The notes under the pieces: model-generated | Database searches by the model: none | Told to the model about the DNA's origin: nothing | The model's input: only the letters and a program-made list of their open reading frames with translations | Program-made: the position numbers and the translations under genes | NCBI GenBank assembly: GCA_964036665.1 | Contig: OZ038532.1 | Span: forward strand, 1-64,000 | Direction of reading: 5' to 3' | Length of the DNA stretch: 64,000 nt | From: Gordius sp. MW1 | Lineage: Eukaryota > Nematomorpha > Gordioida > Gordea > Gordiidae | Shown here: one piece after another, positions 13,466 through 25,028 of the stretch | Numbering within the stretch: position 1 is the first letter of the stretch | Layout: each line of letters begins with the position of its first letter

Positions 13466-13502
13466 TAATATGGCAAAACAACGTTTGCCGGGTCAGCTAG
13501 TA
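13466..13502 (+). mobile_element. Helitron/mini-me-like terminal motif
   Basis: The sequence GGCAAAACAACGTTTGCCGGGTCAGCTAGTA appears as the 3' edge of a repeat element. The same terminus recurs at 28664-28687 and 41795-41824, and inverted at 20124-20150 and 22757-22780. Conserved non-autonomous repeats ending in this way are widespread in invertebrates. I connect them to Helitron or mini-me elements from general knowledge, not from a search. Confidence 0.7.
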
Positions 13503-14235
13503 ATATTATATTATATTTCAAAATACGTATTTTTACCTTTAATAAATCAAACGAAAACATTGTATTTTTTTAATTTAAATATTTAGGATTCGTGTCACAT
13601 TTGTATCATAGTAGTAGGAGAGTTGAGTAGGATTTATATAAAGTATAATTGTTCGTTCACCACATTTTATCGATAAATCAGACATATTTTTCTGCTACTT
13701 TTTGTAACGGTTATATAACAACTAGCTTCCTTTATTTTTTTTAATTGTTCTATAAAAAACCTCTAACTCTTGAAACAAGTGTTCGATTTGCCTTTTATTC
13801 TAACACATTGTTCTGATGCCCTTTTATGAAATTTATATGAAAATTTACGTCTTTATATTCATTTTGGTTTTTATTCCTATCATAAAAATCAAGTAAATAT
13901 CCATTTTAACATTGTATCTATGATATATTAAAATTAAGAACGTATACGACAAAATATTACAGATCCACTTGGACAGATCTACACAGTAAGATTTTTATAC
14001 AATAATCTGTTTATTTAAATCTGTTAAAATACATATTTTTATATTCCTACAATATTTTATAACGACGAAGTAACGCTTTGTTAATTCTCAAATTTCTCGT
14101 TCTTGTTAAATATTAAAATATATTAATTTTTTATGGCTAAAAAGTTTATTTTCACTAAACAAAGCTACATAACTAAGCGAAATACAAAAATAAAGACATA
14201 TTGGTTAAATACAAAGATCAATAGGCCATGAGTCG
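13503..14235. other. AT-rich stretch, nothing recognised
   Basis: No ORF, repeat or terminal motif could be supported on either strand. Confidence 0.6.
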
Positions 14236-14239
14236 GCAA

Positions 14240-15785
14240 ACGATTTATCCATAGTTGTTGTTGTTGCCTAAGTAAAAAGGACGCAGAAATTTTAGATTTC
14301 GGTGAGCGTATTCCGATCCCTTTGAAAATCCCATTGCCTGTTTACCAAAGGAATCGGAGCACGAGGCAACGACAGGGATCAAATATTGGATTCCAAAAGG
14401 GCAGAGTACTTTGTAGTTTTACGCCCTTCTGCTGTGGCGATAGGGTCTTAATTAAAATGTAAAGGGGCAAATACGTTAATACAAGTAAAATCCCATTTGA
14501 GGGATAGGCCATTTTGCCAGGGGACTAGAGAAGAGCCGTCAGGGCGCATCCTACCTTCAAGAGGGATCTGACGGCTCAAGGATTGAGGGGATTTTCGCCT
14601 TTTTAAGGGCAGCTTGAACTAATAAATTAGCTTTATTGTGCCTAACATATTTATATTTGTTTGATAGGCAGTTTAGAGGGTGCCTAGCATATTCATCTAC
14701 AATGGTAAAACAATTTCGACAATTGAATTCTCTGCTGTAACTAATCCCCAACCTTAAAGCTATGGAATATGATAGCTCAAAATCTTCAAGCCGCATTCCC
14801 AAAAGTTTGCTGGGATAGGCTTCAAGCCACTAGTGACCGGAACCTTCAAAAGCGAGGGACCTAAGGTTGCAATGCTGGCTATGATCGCTGCTCGATAAGG
14901 TAATCAACGGAGCGCGATACTAGTCCAGAATCCCAATCCTTTTGTCTCGTACTTTGAGGTTGAATGGTCTCGGGTGTGACATTCAAATTCCAAAGCTCCA
15001 AGGCTTGAATTAGCAGAAGGTCGGAATCATGTGTCTTGAGATTAGAAATTAAGTTTTGGACCGACTTAAAAGAGGAAATAAAAGCAGCTAGCGATATGCT
15101 GCCGGGAGGACAAAGTCCTCCAGATTTGGTTGGGAGGGATGCTTGAATCCAATTGCTAGTATTAAATTTTAATTTAAAATTTTTTCTAATAAAGTTTTTA
15201 AAAAGCCTTCGTACGACTTTAAAACGTCTGGGTGTAACCAGATGAGCGAAAACAATGATTAATCTTTGAAATGTTAAAATAGTTTTTGATCATGTAAAAA
15301 GAGTGATGTGAGGCAAGCATTTTAAAAGTTCAGTTTTAGATTTTAAAATTTCAAGGTTTTTATGAAGAAAATTTAAAAGAGATTTTTAACCGCTAATGGG
15401 TGTCCCAAAAGCGATATGTTTTCTCTCTCTAAAACTAAAAAAGTTTTAAAAATTGGAAAGTCAATAGTGTTGGGGGCCTGAAAGATCTCACATTTTTTCC
15501 GGTTTAATTTAAGATTTAGAGTGGGTTCAAAATTTTTGATGATTTCTATAGCTTTACTGATCTCCTCCAGGCGGCCACATAGGGTGGCGTCGTCAAAAGC
15601 TGACCAGCTCTTACCCGTTTTAAAATCTACTAGTCTAGATCTACCGCTTTCGTGTATTTGTAAAATTTATCAGGCCTGCCCTTTGCCATTTAAAAAACTT
15701 ACGTCCTGCTTGAGCCTACCGGTTTAACCTGGGGCACATCCTCTTCGGCCCATCTTATCAAATAATTCGTACTTCAAAATACCTT
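14240..15785 (-). pseudogene. RT-RLE non-LTR retrotransposon, degraded copy
   Basis: Read on the minus strand, three parts survive in order. (1) RT motif C appears as FDDATLCG near 15590, followed by the start of the thumb (EEISKAIEII). (2) A zinc-binding C-x2-C-x9-H-x3-C cluster lies near 14720, followed by RHNKANLL and LEPSDPS. (3) A restriction-like endonuclease motif MRPDG...WDFTC spans 14470-14550. The combination of RT, CCHC cluster and (R/K)PD...D nuclease core is the layout of R2/R4/NeSL/HERO-type elements. Several frameshifts and stops separate the blocks, and the RT upstream of motif C is hardly readable. The longest open piece is 81 codons (14557-14802). It is inactive. Confidence 0.8.
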
Positions 15786-16680
15786 GTATCGCAACCTATG
15801 ACATGTTTTTATGTTTGTTAATTTATATATTCATTACATGTTTTTTGAACTAGGCGAGGGTAGGATTTGAGTTAAAGACTATCCTTAAAAATTAAAAATA
15901 TTTTTCTCATTTCTTTAGAGAAATGTATATAAAGCCTCCTGTGCAATGAAATTAGCAATTAAATTAGCTAAATTGTAAAAAAAGTACCTTATGCTAAATT
16001 GTAAAAAAAGTACCTTATGCTAATGGAATTTTATCCCAAAAACTAGGATACGCTATTATATACTTTTTCGCGCTCTACCGAGTGTCTAATTTTATGAAAT
16101 GAGTTATAAATACCTCTTCAATGAATTCATAGCTTCCGTGCTTAACCAGATATTTAAAAAATTGTCAGAATGACAATAATAAATTCTTTCACCACTCTAT
16201 TTTCAAATGATGCTAGGGGGGCTCTAGTCGTGACACAAAAGGGAAAAATATATTGGCCTCAAGGGGGGGGGGGGGGGGGGGTGAGAAAAAAAGATTAGAA
16301 TATCTGTCATTAATTTTTGTTTTTAGACAAATTTCTTCCCAAATCATAGCTTTACATTATTTAAAGAAAGATAAGTTGGACAAGACATACACGTTGGACA
16401 CGATACTCTAATTTTCGTCGCAATTGATGCATAACAACTATTATATTTTAAGGGCCGCATTAATTGCAAAGATTTAAAGGAGGCGGGGAGGTTTTAAGCA
16501 ACTTTTATTACAACTTAGACAAAAATCATATGGTAGAAAAAGAAATAGGCCTGCTGGAGGAAGAAAAACAAGAGTGATCTAATCGAAAAAACTATTATCG
16601 GGTGGTTCTTAAAACTACTTCTAGTCTGCCTTGTTCCATGTGATATAAAAGGCAATGAAATCTTAAAATATTTATCGATA
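15786..16680. other. AT-rich stretch with short tandem duplication and G-tract
   Basis: No gene was supported. It holds a perfect 26-bp direct duplication (15967-15992 and 15993-16018) and a run of about 17 G near 16264-16281, next to a CTCAAGG segment of the kind seen in the G-tract MITEs. Confidence 0.6.
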
Positions 16681-16684
16681 TATA

Positions 16685-16735
16685 TAAAACCAAAAACGAG
16701 CCCATAAGTTGCATAGCAATTAATATCGTCTACTA
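16685..16735 (+). mobile_element. Solo terminus of F-family element
   Basis: ACCAAAAACGAGCCCATAAG followed by TTGCATAGCAATTAA matches the terminus of the full F elements at 26851-26886 and 39683-39717. No F internal repeat precedes it, so this is a truncated end. Confidence 0.65.
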
Positions 16736-16739
16736 TAAT

Positions 16740-17374
16740 ACTACGGGACGAGCTTCGCCCGGCCAGGCTCACGAGTAAGTCTTAAAGCCCCCCCCCCCGT
16801 CATTTTTTTAAATATTATGGGCCGGGCCTGGACGAGTTATAAGGTAATCAAGAGGGCTCAGGCCGGGCCTAGATACGGTCATAGCTAGCAAATAAAATAT
16901 GCTTTTATCTATGTAGTTTTTGAATATTTTTTAAATATTATTATTGTTAATTGTTTACATTATTGGCTTTTCATCGTCATTTATTATTAAAATTATCTAC
17001 GAATAAAACTTATGGTTCCTGAAAGCTTTAATTTTTAAATATAGTGGAAAAAAGGAATAATATTTGTTAAATAAATTTAAACTAGCATAACTTTATAAAT
17101 TATATACTTGACATAATTAGTTTTCTTTACCTGATCTAGATGTGCCACTAACAAACTTTTTTAAAAGTGAGTCGCGCGTTGGACAAAATACAAACACATT
17201 TAAAGCACTGATATTGCTTAACTTGAATATAATTTTAAAGGCAGCAAAATAGAAAATATTTTTATTAAAAGGGTCTCGGCCAGGTCTGGACTTTGTAAAT
17301 ATTAACGGAGCTGGCCTGAGCCTATCATTTATAATCCTAACATAACCTTAAATTAATTGGGTCGGGCTGAGTAA
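16740..17374. mobile_element. Degraded GGGCCGGGCC-type repeat remnants
   Basis: GC-rich islands stand out in AT-rich DNA: GGGCCGGGCCTGGACGAG near 16815, CAGGCCGGGCCTAG near 16860, and GGCCAGGTCTGGAC plus GGCCTGAGCC at 17276-17325. Similar islands lie at 19965-20095 and inside the hAT-type element at 47827-49409. They are probably ends of related hAT-type elements, but no target-site duplication was found here. Confidence 0.4.
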
Positions 17375-18376
17375 GCCTAAAATGCTGATAGAGAGCGTAT
17401 AGAACACTACACAAATATTTTGAATGTATCTAAACTTTTGATGAGCAACCACGGGGGCCATATTGACCTGTTGGGACATGTTGAGCAAGAATTTAACAAA
17501 TCTTTCAGGTTTTCCTATCTTTAAAGGTTGACATATTTCAAACCTATAATAGGGTGGGGTTTGAGTAGGAAGGAAGGGTTAAAAGGTTATAAGTGGGTTT
17601 TAAAGGAAAATCTATTTGTGGTCGCTAAAAAGCTAAAACGAAATTCCTCTGTAGATTTAAACTTTTTAATCCAAATACTTATAATTATATTATAGAGAAA
17701 CAACAAGAGGTTTTAATTCTAATAACAACGCTTATTTTAAGCTTTTTTTGAATAAAATTTTATTAAATATAATAATGTATATTCTTCTTATGCACTAGCA
17801 TTCCAATAACAACGGCTTAATTTATTTTGAGCTTTTTTATATAATGTTTATTAAATATAATAATGTAAATTCTTCTAATGCACTATCATTCCACATATAG
17901 AGGAGAATTTTGGAGGTCATATTATGGAGATAAAATAATATCCAATTGATCAAACAACCAAACAATATATTAATTTAGGGGGTAACGTCAAATAACCATT
18001 CTTCTGTAATTTAAAATTATTAGAATACAACCAACTTATAGTAATTTAAAATTTGGGGTATTATTCGTGTTAGCATTTTTGCTTAGAGTTTGACCATTGC
18101 CCCCTCTCCCCTCATAATCATTCTCGACCCTTCCCCCCTTTCTTGCCCATAAATTGCATAGCAAATGTGCTACGTATTATATGAAGTATGGATGGGTTTT
18201 GTAAGAGCCATACCCCAGAACTAGGCCCAAGTCCTAAGGCGAACAAAGATCTCCATGTCAGACCCCCGGCGAGGTGTTGGGAGCTACCCTCAACATCCCG
18301 CCCCCCCCCCCTCTAGGGGCGAAGCTCTTGTATTCACCGATTTGACTATTCAAAACTAATATATTATTATTCATAG
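17375..18376. other. AT-rich stretch upstream of the first cysteine-rich exon
   Basis: No exon with the cysteine spacing of the downstream exons was seen. A diverged repeat pair containing AATAATGTAWATTCTTCT lies near 17770 and 17860. A C-run sits at 18299-18310. Promoter elements could not be identified. Confidence 0.5.
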
Positions 18377-18493
18377 GGTGTCAGGAACAGAGAGAATGTG
18401 AGAACATGAATCCGATTCATAGATGCCTCTGTTTCATGAACAAATGTCGTTGCTACTTCAAGGATGATTCTTTTGACGATGAATTCGAATTTA
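18377..18493 (+). CDS. Exon A: cysteine-rich EB/EGF-like module
   Basis: A candidate internal exon of 117 bp (39 codons), bounded by an acceptor ending TTCATAG and a donor GTAATA. Both boundaries fall after the first base of a codon (phase 1). It encodes CQEQREC, then CLCFMNKCRC and an acidic tail (YFKDDSFDDEFEF). The first pair C-x5-C and the late C-x-C match the other four exons, but the final cysteine of the module is absent and a different C-x-C pair appears in the middle. EB modules are found in secreted or membrane-anchored extracellular proteins; the function here is unknown. It is separated from exon B by a 118 bp intron. The frame runs into a stop codon 33 bases past the donor, as expected for an intron. 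Confidence 0.6.
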
Positions 18494-18611
18494 GTAATAA
18501 AATTATTTATATCAGAATACTATGGATTTTTTAAACGCTTTTGAAATAAAATACCATAAATAAATTACAATTGTACGAATAAATTAATGTTTAATAAAAA
18601 TTATTCTCAAG

Positions 18612-18740
18612 ATCTTTCCGCTAAATACCCTGGACAAAGTTGTACTCGGGACGAAGATTGTGTATTTAAAGTATGTCACCGATTAAAAATGTGTTTATGT
18701 GAGCAAGGCTATGGTCTGTCCGGTGGTAAATGTATTCGAG
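18612..18740 (+). CDS. Exon B: cysteine-rich EB/EGF-like module
   Basis: A candidate exon of 129 bp (43 codons), acceptor TTATTCTCAAG, donor GTATTT, phase 1 at both ends. The peptide contains PGQSCTRDEDC, then VCHRLKMCLC, EQGYGL and a closing C. Spacing is C-x5-C-x4-C-x5-C-x-C-x10-C, a full six-cysteine module of EB/EGF type. Such modules form three disulfides in extracellular proteins and are often encoded by symmetrical phase-1 exons that can be duplicated or skipped without a frameshift. An ATG at 18587 in the same frame lies before the acceptor and is probably intronic. A MITE with TA target site begins 84 bp downstream of the donor. Confidence 0.72.
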
Positions 18741-18824
18741 GTATTTTAAAATTATTTTATCATAATTTGATGGCTTTCCATTTTAAAACCAATTTATAAA
18801 AATGACGTTTAAAAAAATTCAATT

Positions 18825-19090
18825 AGGGGAGACCGTGGACTAAATAGCCTTCAAAGATTAAATCGCGTTTTAAAAAAAACTAAAAACTATTTTAAGAATT
18901 TTTGTTGAAACCTGTTTTGAGGTCTATTTTTTCTATAAAATTTGAATTAAAAAAATTAAAAGCTTTCTCACAAATTAAGTTTAAAAAACAAAAATCGTTA
19001 AAATTTTAAAAATGCCTGGGCTAGTCATAGACCCTTTTGGTGGATAGATTGACCCTTAAGTTTTCACTTATTATTAGGGTATGTTAATTA
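18825..19090 (+). mobile_element. GGGGAGACC MITE (TA target site), 5' part
   Basis: Starts TA-GGGGAGACCGTGG and aligns by eye with the left third of the complete copy at 61055-61975. Shared blocks are AAATCGCGTTTTAAAA, TCTCACAAATTAAGTT, GCCTGGGCTAGTCATAG and the TTTTCACTTATTATTAG segment. The right end is lost. It lies just downstream of exon B, as the complete copy lies just downstream of exon E. Confidence 0.7.
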
Positions 19091-19265
19091 AAATCAATTA
19101 AAAGATTTTTTTCCCGATATAAGTTTACTTCCAACTAATTGTGTATGTTGCATGCTAAAATATATTAAATTAATGAGCTGGCATCGAGCCATGGATTGAG
19201 ATTGTATTGGATTTTACAATTTCCATGGTGATTTTCTGATTGATGTAAAAGAATTCTTTGGGATT

Positions 19266-19400
19266 ATGTGTACGCCTCTAGGAAATATTCGAGTCGAATC
19301 CGAATTTGAATCCTTGTGTGTAAATTTCGAATCGATAATTCACTTGATGAGATTCGAAAATCCGAATCGAATCTTCAAAAAGGATTCAAAAAATTATTTA
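19266..19400. mobile_element. ATTCGAATCG-rich terminus (left)
   Basis: TACGCCTCTAGGAAATATTCG is followed by many GAATCGAATC variants. The inverse sequence ends near 24815 (GAAATCCAAAGGCGTAATCG), and a third copy lies at 62810-62960. It is probably an element terminus. Confidence 0.5.
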
Positions 19401-19404
19401 CTCT

Positions 19405-19960
19405 AAATTTATTTTAGATTAGAATGTAACAAGATTTGTTTTATCTTTCCGCAAATCACTAGTTTTTCTTAATCATTGAATTTATTTTATAAGAAAAAAC
19501 AGAATGTATTAAAAATTGCCTATAATATGGATTTCAGCTTCCAAAAAATCTCCAATATTTTTGCTAACATTTTAGGTCAATCGTTATTCAATGTTTAATA
19601 TTATTTTTGTACTTAACCATTATATTTTAACATAAATTAGACTGGTCAACAAACAATGGACTTATAAATTCAACCGACTAACTATTTGCAGAGTCTGGTA
19701 GACTTTTTTACGGTGAACACAAATATATTTTTAGTTAAATAAATTGCAAATTAATCGGTAGAATTTTAGTTTAAAAAATCTGATTAAATAAAGGCAAGAA
19801 ATTTGTTTAAAAATTTTTTTACCCTAGCTCTCTCAATTTTTGATATATATTTATGTCAATCTATAAACATGAAAATTTCCCCAGATTTAAGGTCGCCCTC
19901 CCTTCCTTTTAACATTAGGAATTAGGTGCATGTTGTTTATCTACTACTACAAGAGACCTG
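19405..19960. other. AT-rich stretch, nothing recognised
   Basis: No ORF or exon could be supported. Confidence 0.5.
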
Positions 19961-19964
19961 TCTG

Positions 19965-20095
19965 TACGGCTCGGTCAGGAAACGGGCCCAAAATCCTGGG
20001 CCAGGCGTGGACGGGCTTCCGCTAAAATAAAATAAATTAAGGGCTCTGGCCGGGCCTAGATATGTAAGGCTCATTAGAAGCCCATTTCAAAGATA
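19965..20095. mobile_element. GGGCC-rich repeat remnant
   Basis: Contains GGGCCCAAAATCCTGGGCC, GGCGTGGACGGGC and CTCTGGCCGGGCCTAGATA. The last is nearly identical to 16855-16875. It is a probable fragment of the same repeat family. Confidence 0.45.
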
Positions 20096-20123
20096 ATCAG
20101 ATTTTTCTTTGTGTTTTATAAAT

Positions 20124-20784
20124 TACTAGCTGACCCGGCCAACGTTGTTTTGCTAAAAATACAATTTTCTTTAATATAATAAAATTCAAGAAAACTTTAG
20201 CCTTGTATGTATTACATCATTATTGTATATGATGCTATAAATGAAACTGGCTGGAAAATGTCCGATATTTTTAAAACAAAAAAGTATTTTAGGAATGTGA
20301 AAAAGCTATTTTACCCCTGGCCGCCCTGGGCATCTACGGCTAATTTTTTGCGCGAATCGGGCCGGTAGTTTCAGAGTTTAGCCCTTTTTTAAAACGAAAT
20401 GTCCGATATTTTTAAAACAAAAAGAGGAATCTGAAAGATCGACCACGTGATAATAATGGCAAAAATTGCAAAATTTAAATTTTATTTATTTAATTTAAAA
20501 TAATTTTTACCGTATACTTTAACATTTTTATTATACTTTTATCTAATTCGAGAAAACTTTAACCTTGTATGTATGACGTCATCATTGTATATGATGCTAT
20601 AAATGGAACTGGCCGGGAAATGTCTGATATTTTTAAAACAAAAATATTTTAGGAATCTAAAAAAGCTATTTTACTCCTGTCCGCCCTGGGCATCTATGGC
20701 TAAATTTTCTCGCGAATCGGGCCGGTTGGTTCAGAATTTAGCCCTTATCCACATACATACATACATACATACATACATACATAC

Positions 20785-20815
<31 letters not shown>

Positions 20816-22112
20816 CATACATACATACATACATACATACATACATACATACATACATACATACATACATACATACATACATACATACATACATACATAC
20901 ATACATACATACATACATACATACATACATACATACATACATACATACATACATACATACATACATACATACATACATACATACATACATACATACATAC
21001 ATACATACATACATACATACATACATACATACATACATACATACATACATACATACATACATACATACATACATACATACATACATACATACATACATAC
21101 ATACATACATACATACATACATACATACATACATACATACATACATACATACATACATACATACATACATACATACATACATACATACATACATACATAC
21201 ATACATACATACATACATACATACATACATACATACATACATACATACATACATACATACATACATACATACATACATACATACATACATACATACATAC
21301 ATACATACATACATACATACATACATACATACATACATACATACATACATACATACATACATACATACATACATACATACATACATACATACATACATAC
21401 ATACATACATACATACATACATACATACATACATACATACATACATACATACATACATACATACATACATACATACATACATACATACATACATACATAC
21501 ATACATACATACATACATACATACATACATACATACATACATACATACATACATACATACATACATACATACATACATACATACATACATACATACATAC
21601 ATACATACATACATACATACATACATACATACATACATACATACATACATACATACATACATACATACATACATACATACATACATACATACATACATAC
21701 ATACATACATACATACATACATACATACATACATACATACATACATACATACATACATACATACATACATACATACATACATACATACATACATACATAC
21801 ATACATACATACATACATACATACATACATACATACATACATACATACATACATACATACATACATACATACATACATACATACATACATACATACATAC
21901 ATACATACATACATACATACATACATACATACATACATACATACATACATACATACATACATACATACATACATACATACATACATACATACATACATAC
22001 ATACATACATACATACATACATACATACATACATACATACATACATACATACATACATACATACATACATACATACATACATACATAAACTTTACTTTAT
22101 ATATATTGATAA
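20124..22112 (-). mobile_element. Helitron-like element M with giant CATA array
   Basis: In inverse orientation this starts with TACTAGCTGACCCGGCCAACG and ends with ACTTTACTTTATATATATTG. It matches 27313-28687, which runs the other way. Internally a ~360 bp block (from about 20191 and again from about 20550) is duplicated. The block includes GGCCGCCCTGGGCATCTACGG and GCGAATCGGGCCGG. The tetranucleotide array sits exactly between the CGAATCGGGCC block and the TA-rich terminus, where the other copy has no array. No transposase or helicase ORF is present, so it is non-autonomous. Confidence 0.75.
20751..22086. repeat. (ACAT)n microsatellite, ~334 units
   Basis: 1,336 bp of ACAT/CATA repeats with a single visible interruption (ACTT near 20783). 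Long ORFs through it on both strands (repeating IHTY on plus, MYVC on minus) follow automatically from a repeat without stops and are not genes. Confidence 0.98.
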
Positions 22113-22750
22113 ACCAAATGTTTTTTTTGTAACGTTTCAATCTATAATTATTTTTTGCTTATTAAATTAACAAGAATTTAATGGATTTCTCTCCTCTATA
22201 TACATAAATCAATTTGTTTTAATTAAAATGTTACCCATTAATTTGCAAGTTATTGACGTTTTAAACAGTGGCGTAGCTAGGTGGGGGCCCAGGGCCGGGC
22301 CCCACCGAGCGAAAACCGGGCCCCATGGGCCCCCCAGGGGAAAAATTTTGGGCCCCTGGGCCCCTTAAGCCATTTTTTTATTTTATCTTAATTAAGAAAC
22401 AATATATAGATAATTATCATTGTTTTTAAATAAAACTTTTAATTATAATATTACAAATATAGTTGCTGTATAAGACAATACCATTATGAATTAAAACTGG
22501 AAGATGCCGAAATAAAAATGGCAAAAAATTATGTAATATATTATGATTCTTTATCTTCGAATAAAATAAAATGCAATGACCTAATTTTATTATTTTGATT
22601 AAAATAATTTTAACTATCCCAACTTCATGTTCATGCGAAATATCGTTCTCATTGCTAAAACGGATTAAAACTTATCTTCGTTCCACAATTGGACAAGATA
22701 GGCTATCTTCCTTAGCTTTATTAAGGTGGTAAGAACATGACTTTATGAAT
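22113..22750. other. AT-rich DNA with one hAT-like GC island
   Basis: Mostly unrecognised. At 22268-22375 a GC-rich island starts CAGTGGCGTAGCTAGG, a hAT-type terminus in style, and continues with repeated GGGCCCC segments. No matching right end was found. TTAATTAAGAAACAATAT near 22388 is shared with element L. Confidence 0.5.
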
Positions 22751-22753
22751 AAC

Positions 22754-23609
22754 CAGATGAACCCGGCAAACGTTGTTTTGCCTTTTACCCGGGTGTATTA
22801 GCAGAATATATATCATCTTATAGATAAATTTCAATAGATTAAGAATATATCAAATATAATTGGTAAGTGTTTATTATGCAAAAAATTTTAAACAAATAGT
22901 TAAAGAGGGTTCAAGGCCCAGGCCCACCCAAGAGAGAAAACCTATTCCCATGCCCCCCCCCCCAAGGAAAAAATCTTTGGCCCCCTGGCCCTTCAAGAAA
23001 TTTTTTTTTAATTTTTTGTAATTAAGAAACAATATCATAATTATAATTATTTGTTTCAGAATAAAACTTTTAATTCTGAACTTAATAATGTCCGAAGAAC
23101 TGAAATATATCAACATTTATTGGCACTTTGTTAAAAGTATTTTTATTTTTCTCCTTATTTAACGCGCAAAAAATAACAAAATTAGATTTTTTAATTTATT
23201 TAGCCACGCAGGAGGGGACAGACCGTCCTATAATAATAATAATTGACATGAAAAATAAGCAAAAAAAATGACTTTGATTTAATGTTTCAAATCGTAAAAA
23301 GTTTCCATTTTCCGCAGCACATGCCTACATTTATCACACTACACTACCTACACGCATGACGGTCTAGACAAATTTTCAAACGCAATACGTGATGAGGTTG
23401 CGTTTGATTGACATTTTATTAAACGTCAAAACGTCTAAAACAAACTCGAAAACTACTGGACCGATTTGGCTCGAACAAATCTTAAAACATGCTCCGGAGT
23501 GTCAGGAATAAAGTGTGAAATTTTGAGCCAAATCGGTCTAATAGTTTTCCAAATTGGTGGCGGCATACACACAAACATACATACACAGTTTCATTTTTAT
23601 ATATAAGAT
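22754..23609 (-). mobile_element. Helitron-like element L, copy 2
   Basis: Inverse orientation. It begins ACCCGGCAAACGTTGTTTTGCC and ends TTTCATTTTTATATATAAGA. Near the far end it carries AAAACTACTGGACCGATTTGG and its inverse AAATCGGTCTAATAGTTTT, then a short imperfect CATACAAACATACATACA. The full structure is shared with 40979-41824. It is non-coding and non-autonomous. It provides approximate empty-site sequences for the two MITEs in copy 1. Confidence 0.75.
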
Positions 23610-23965
23610 ATTACCCCGGATGATATTATAAATTTGTTTGCAACATCGAGTAAAAGGCGTAATGAACTACTATTAAAAGACTAATTTTAATATTAATGAA
23701 AAATTATCTGGGCTTTTAAACTTGTTTTAAACTTCTTAATACTTTTAAAATATATTAAAATATTATTAAATTTACGAAAATTCCATCCTGGATTCAATTT
23801 AATTGTCCATCTCACATGCTTATTGTTTAATCTTTATTTTATGCCCTAGAAACATGCGGATCTAAGACATACCAGTGTGATGTTATTAGAAAAAATACAC
23901 AAAGTAATAGCGAAATTTTAAGTTTGTCCAACGTTTATGAGTGAAAATTTTTTCATTTGCGTTTG
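23610..23965. other. AT-rich stretch, nothing recognised
   Basis: No ORF or repeat could be supported. Confidence 0.5.
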
Positions 23966-23968
23966 ACC

Positions 23969-24131
23969 CATGGGCGTATCCAGGTTTTGGATTGAGGGGG
24001 GGGGGGACAAAACATAATTTTTATTAATTTTAAAGGGTTTTGTAATTAAATTTTTTGTCCCCCCCCCCATGGCTTGACCAGCTCAGCCCCCCCCCCCCCC
24101 CCCCAAGGCAAAAAGGCTAGCTACGCTACTA
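23969..24131. mobile_element. G/C-tract MITE
   Basis: Starts CCATGGGCGTATCCAGG and ends GGCTAGCTACGCTAC, with G- and C-runs inside. It belongs to the same loose family as the 12055 element. A short ORF across it is a by-product of the C-runs. Confidence 0.55.
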
Positions 24132-24705
24132 GTTTTAAAAACGCCAAAATCGCTGTTTTTAGCAACTTTGACAGCAAATATTTCAAAATCTTGACGTACA
24201 GGGCAAAATTAAAAACTTGTGATCACCACGAAAAACTCTACCAAAATTTGCAAACTTCTTAAGTATAAAATATATTGTGATATGCCTTAACCTTAAATGC
24301 CGAGATCTTGTTTAAATACATAAAATTTTAGATTCATAATTAAATAAGATAATACTTTGCTTGCACGGGTACCGCTAACTAAATAATAAGTAAACTCTAA
24401 TTAACGCATCTAACCGAAATTTTTAACTAGAAACTATATTAAATTTAGATAATTTAGATACAGAAAAAGAATAATGAATGGTTTTGGACCATTTCACACC
24501 TAATAAATCATCTAATTATGCTACCTGCGTTGATTGAAAAAGTTATTTTTATATAACAAACAAAAACTGACTAAAAACAATTCTTTACTGTTTCAGAGAT
24601 ATCTATATTTTTCCTACTTTTATATTCAATCTTTGTATTTTATAAATAAACTTTTGAAATGTATTAATAAATTAATGCAATATTTAGTAATTAAAAAAGC
24701 TTGAA
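24132..24705. other. AT-rich stretch, nothing recognised
   Basis: No gene could be supported. Confidence 0.5.
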
Positions 24706-24709
24706 AAAT

Positions 24710-24815
24710 TTTCAAATCGAATTCGAATCTTTATTTTAATATTCGACGAACGAATATTTTTTTTTCGAATTCGAATCAAATACCAAAAATTATCGATTCG
24801 ATTTGAAATCCAAAG
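24710..24815. mobile_element. ATTCGAATCG-rich terminus (right)
   Basis: Inverse of the 19266-19400 terminus, ending GAAATCCAAAGGCGTAATCG. The two could be the ends of one 5.5 kb composite element. Confidence 0.45.
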
Positions 24816-24844
24816 GCGTAATCGTGTGTAATGGAGGTAATTAG

Positions 24845-25020
24845 GGATGGATATTTTCCCGGGAAATTTGCTAAGGAAAAATTCCCGGGAAAATACAGGA
24901 AATAATGGGGGGGGGGGGGGAAATGTGAATTTAAGGGAAATAACGGTAAAAATAGGGCAATTTAGATATTTTATTCAATAAAAAAGTTTAAGAGGGGGAT
25001 TCGTAAAAATTAATCCTTAT
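24845..25020. mobile_element. Repeat remnant with TTTTCCCGGGAAA palindromes
   Basis: Begins TTAGGGATGGATATTTTCCC and repeats CCCGGGAA-type palindromes before a G-run. This resembles an end of a hAT-type element in style. No right end was found. Confidence 0.4.
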
Positions 25021-25028
25021 ATAGCAAA

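Noticed and set aside
18587-18611. ATG in frame with exon B as a gene start
   Set aside because: It lies before a good acceptor, and the phase-1 start agrees with the other four exons, so an internal exon is more likely.
20603-22140. ORFs of about 450-510 codons on both strands
   Set aside because: They are the automatic translation of a stop-free tetranucleotide array and do not represent genes.
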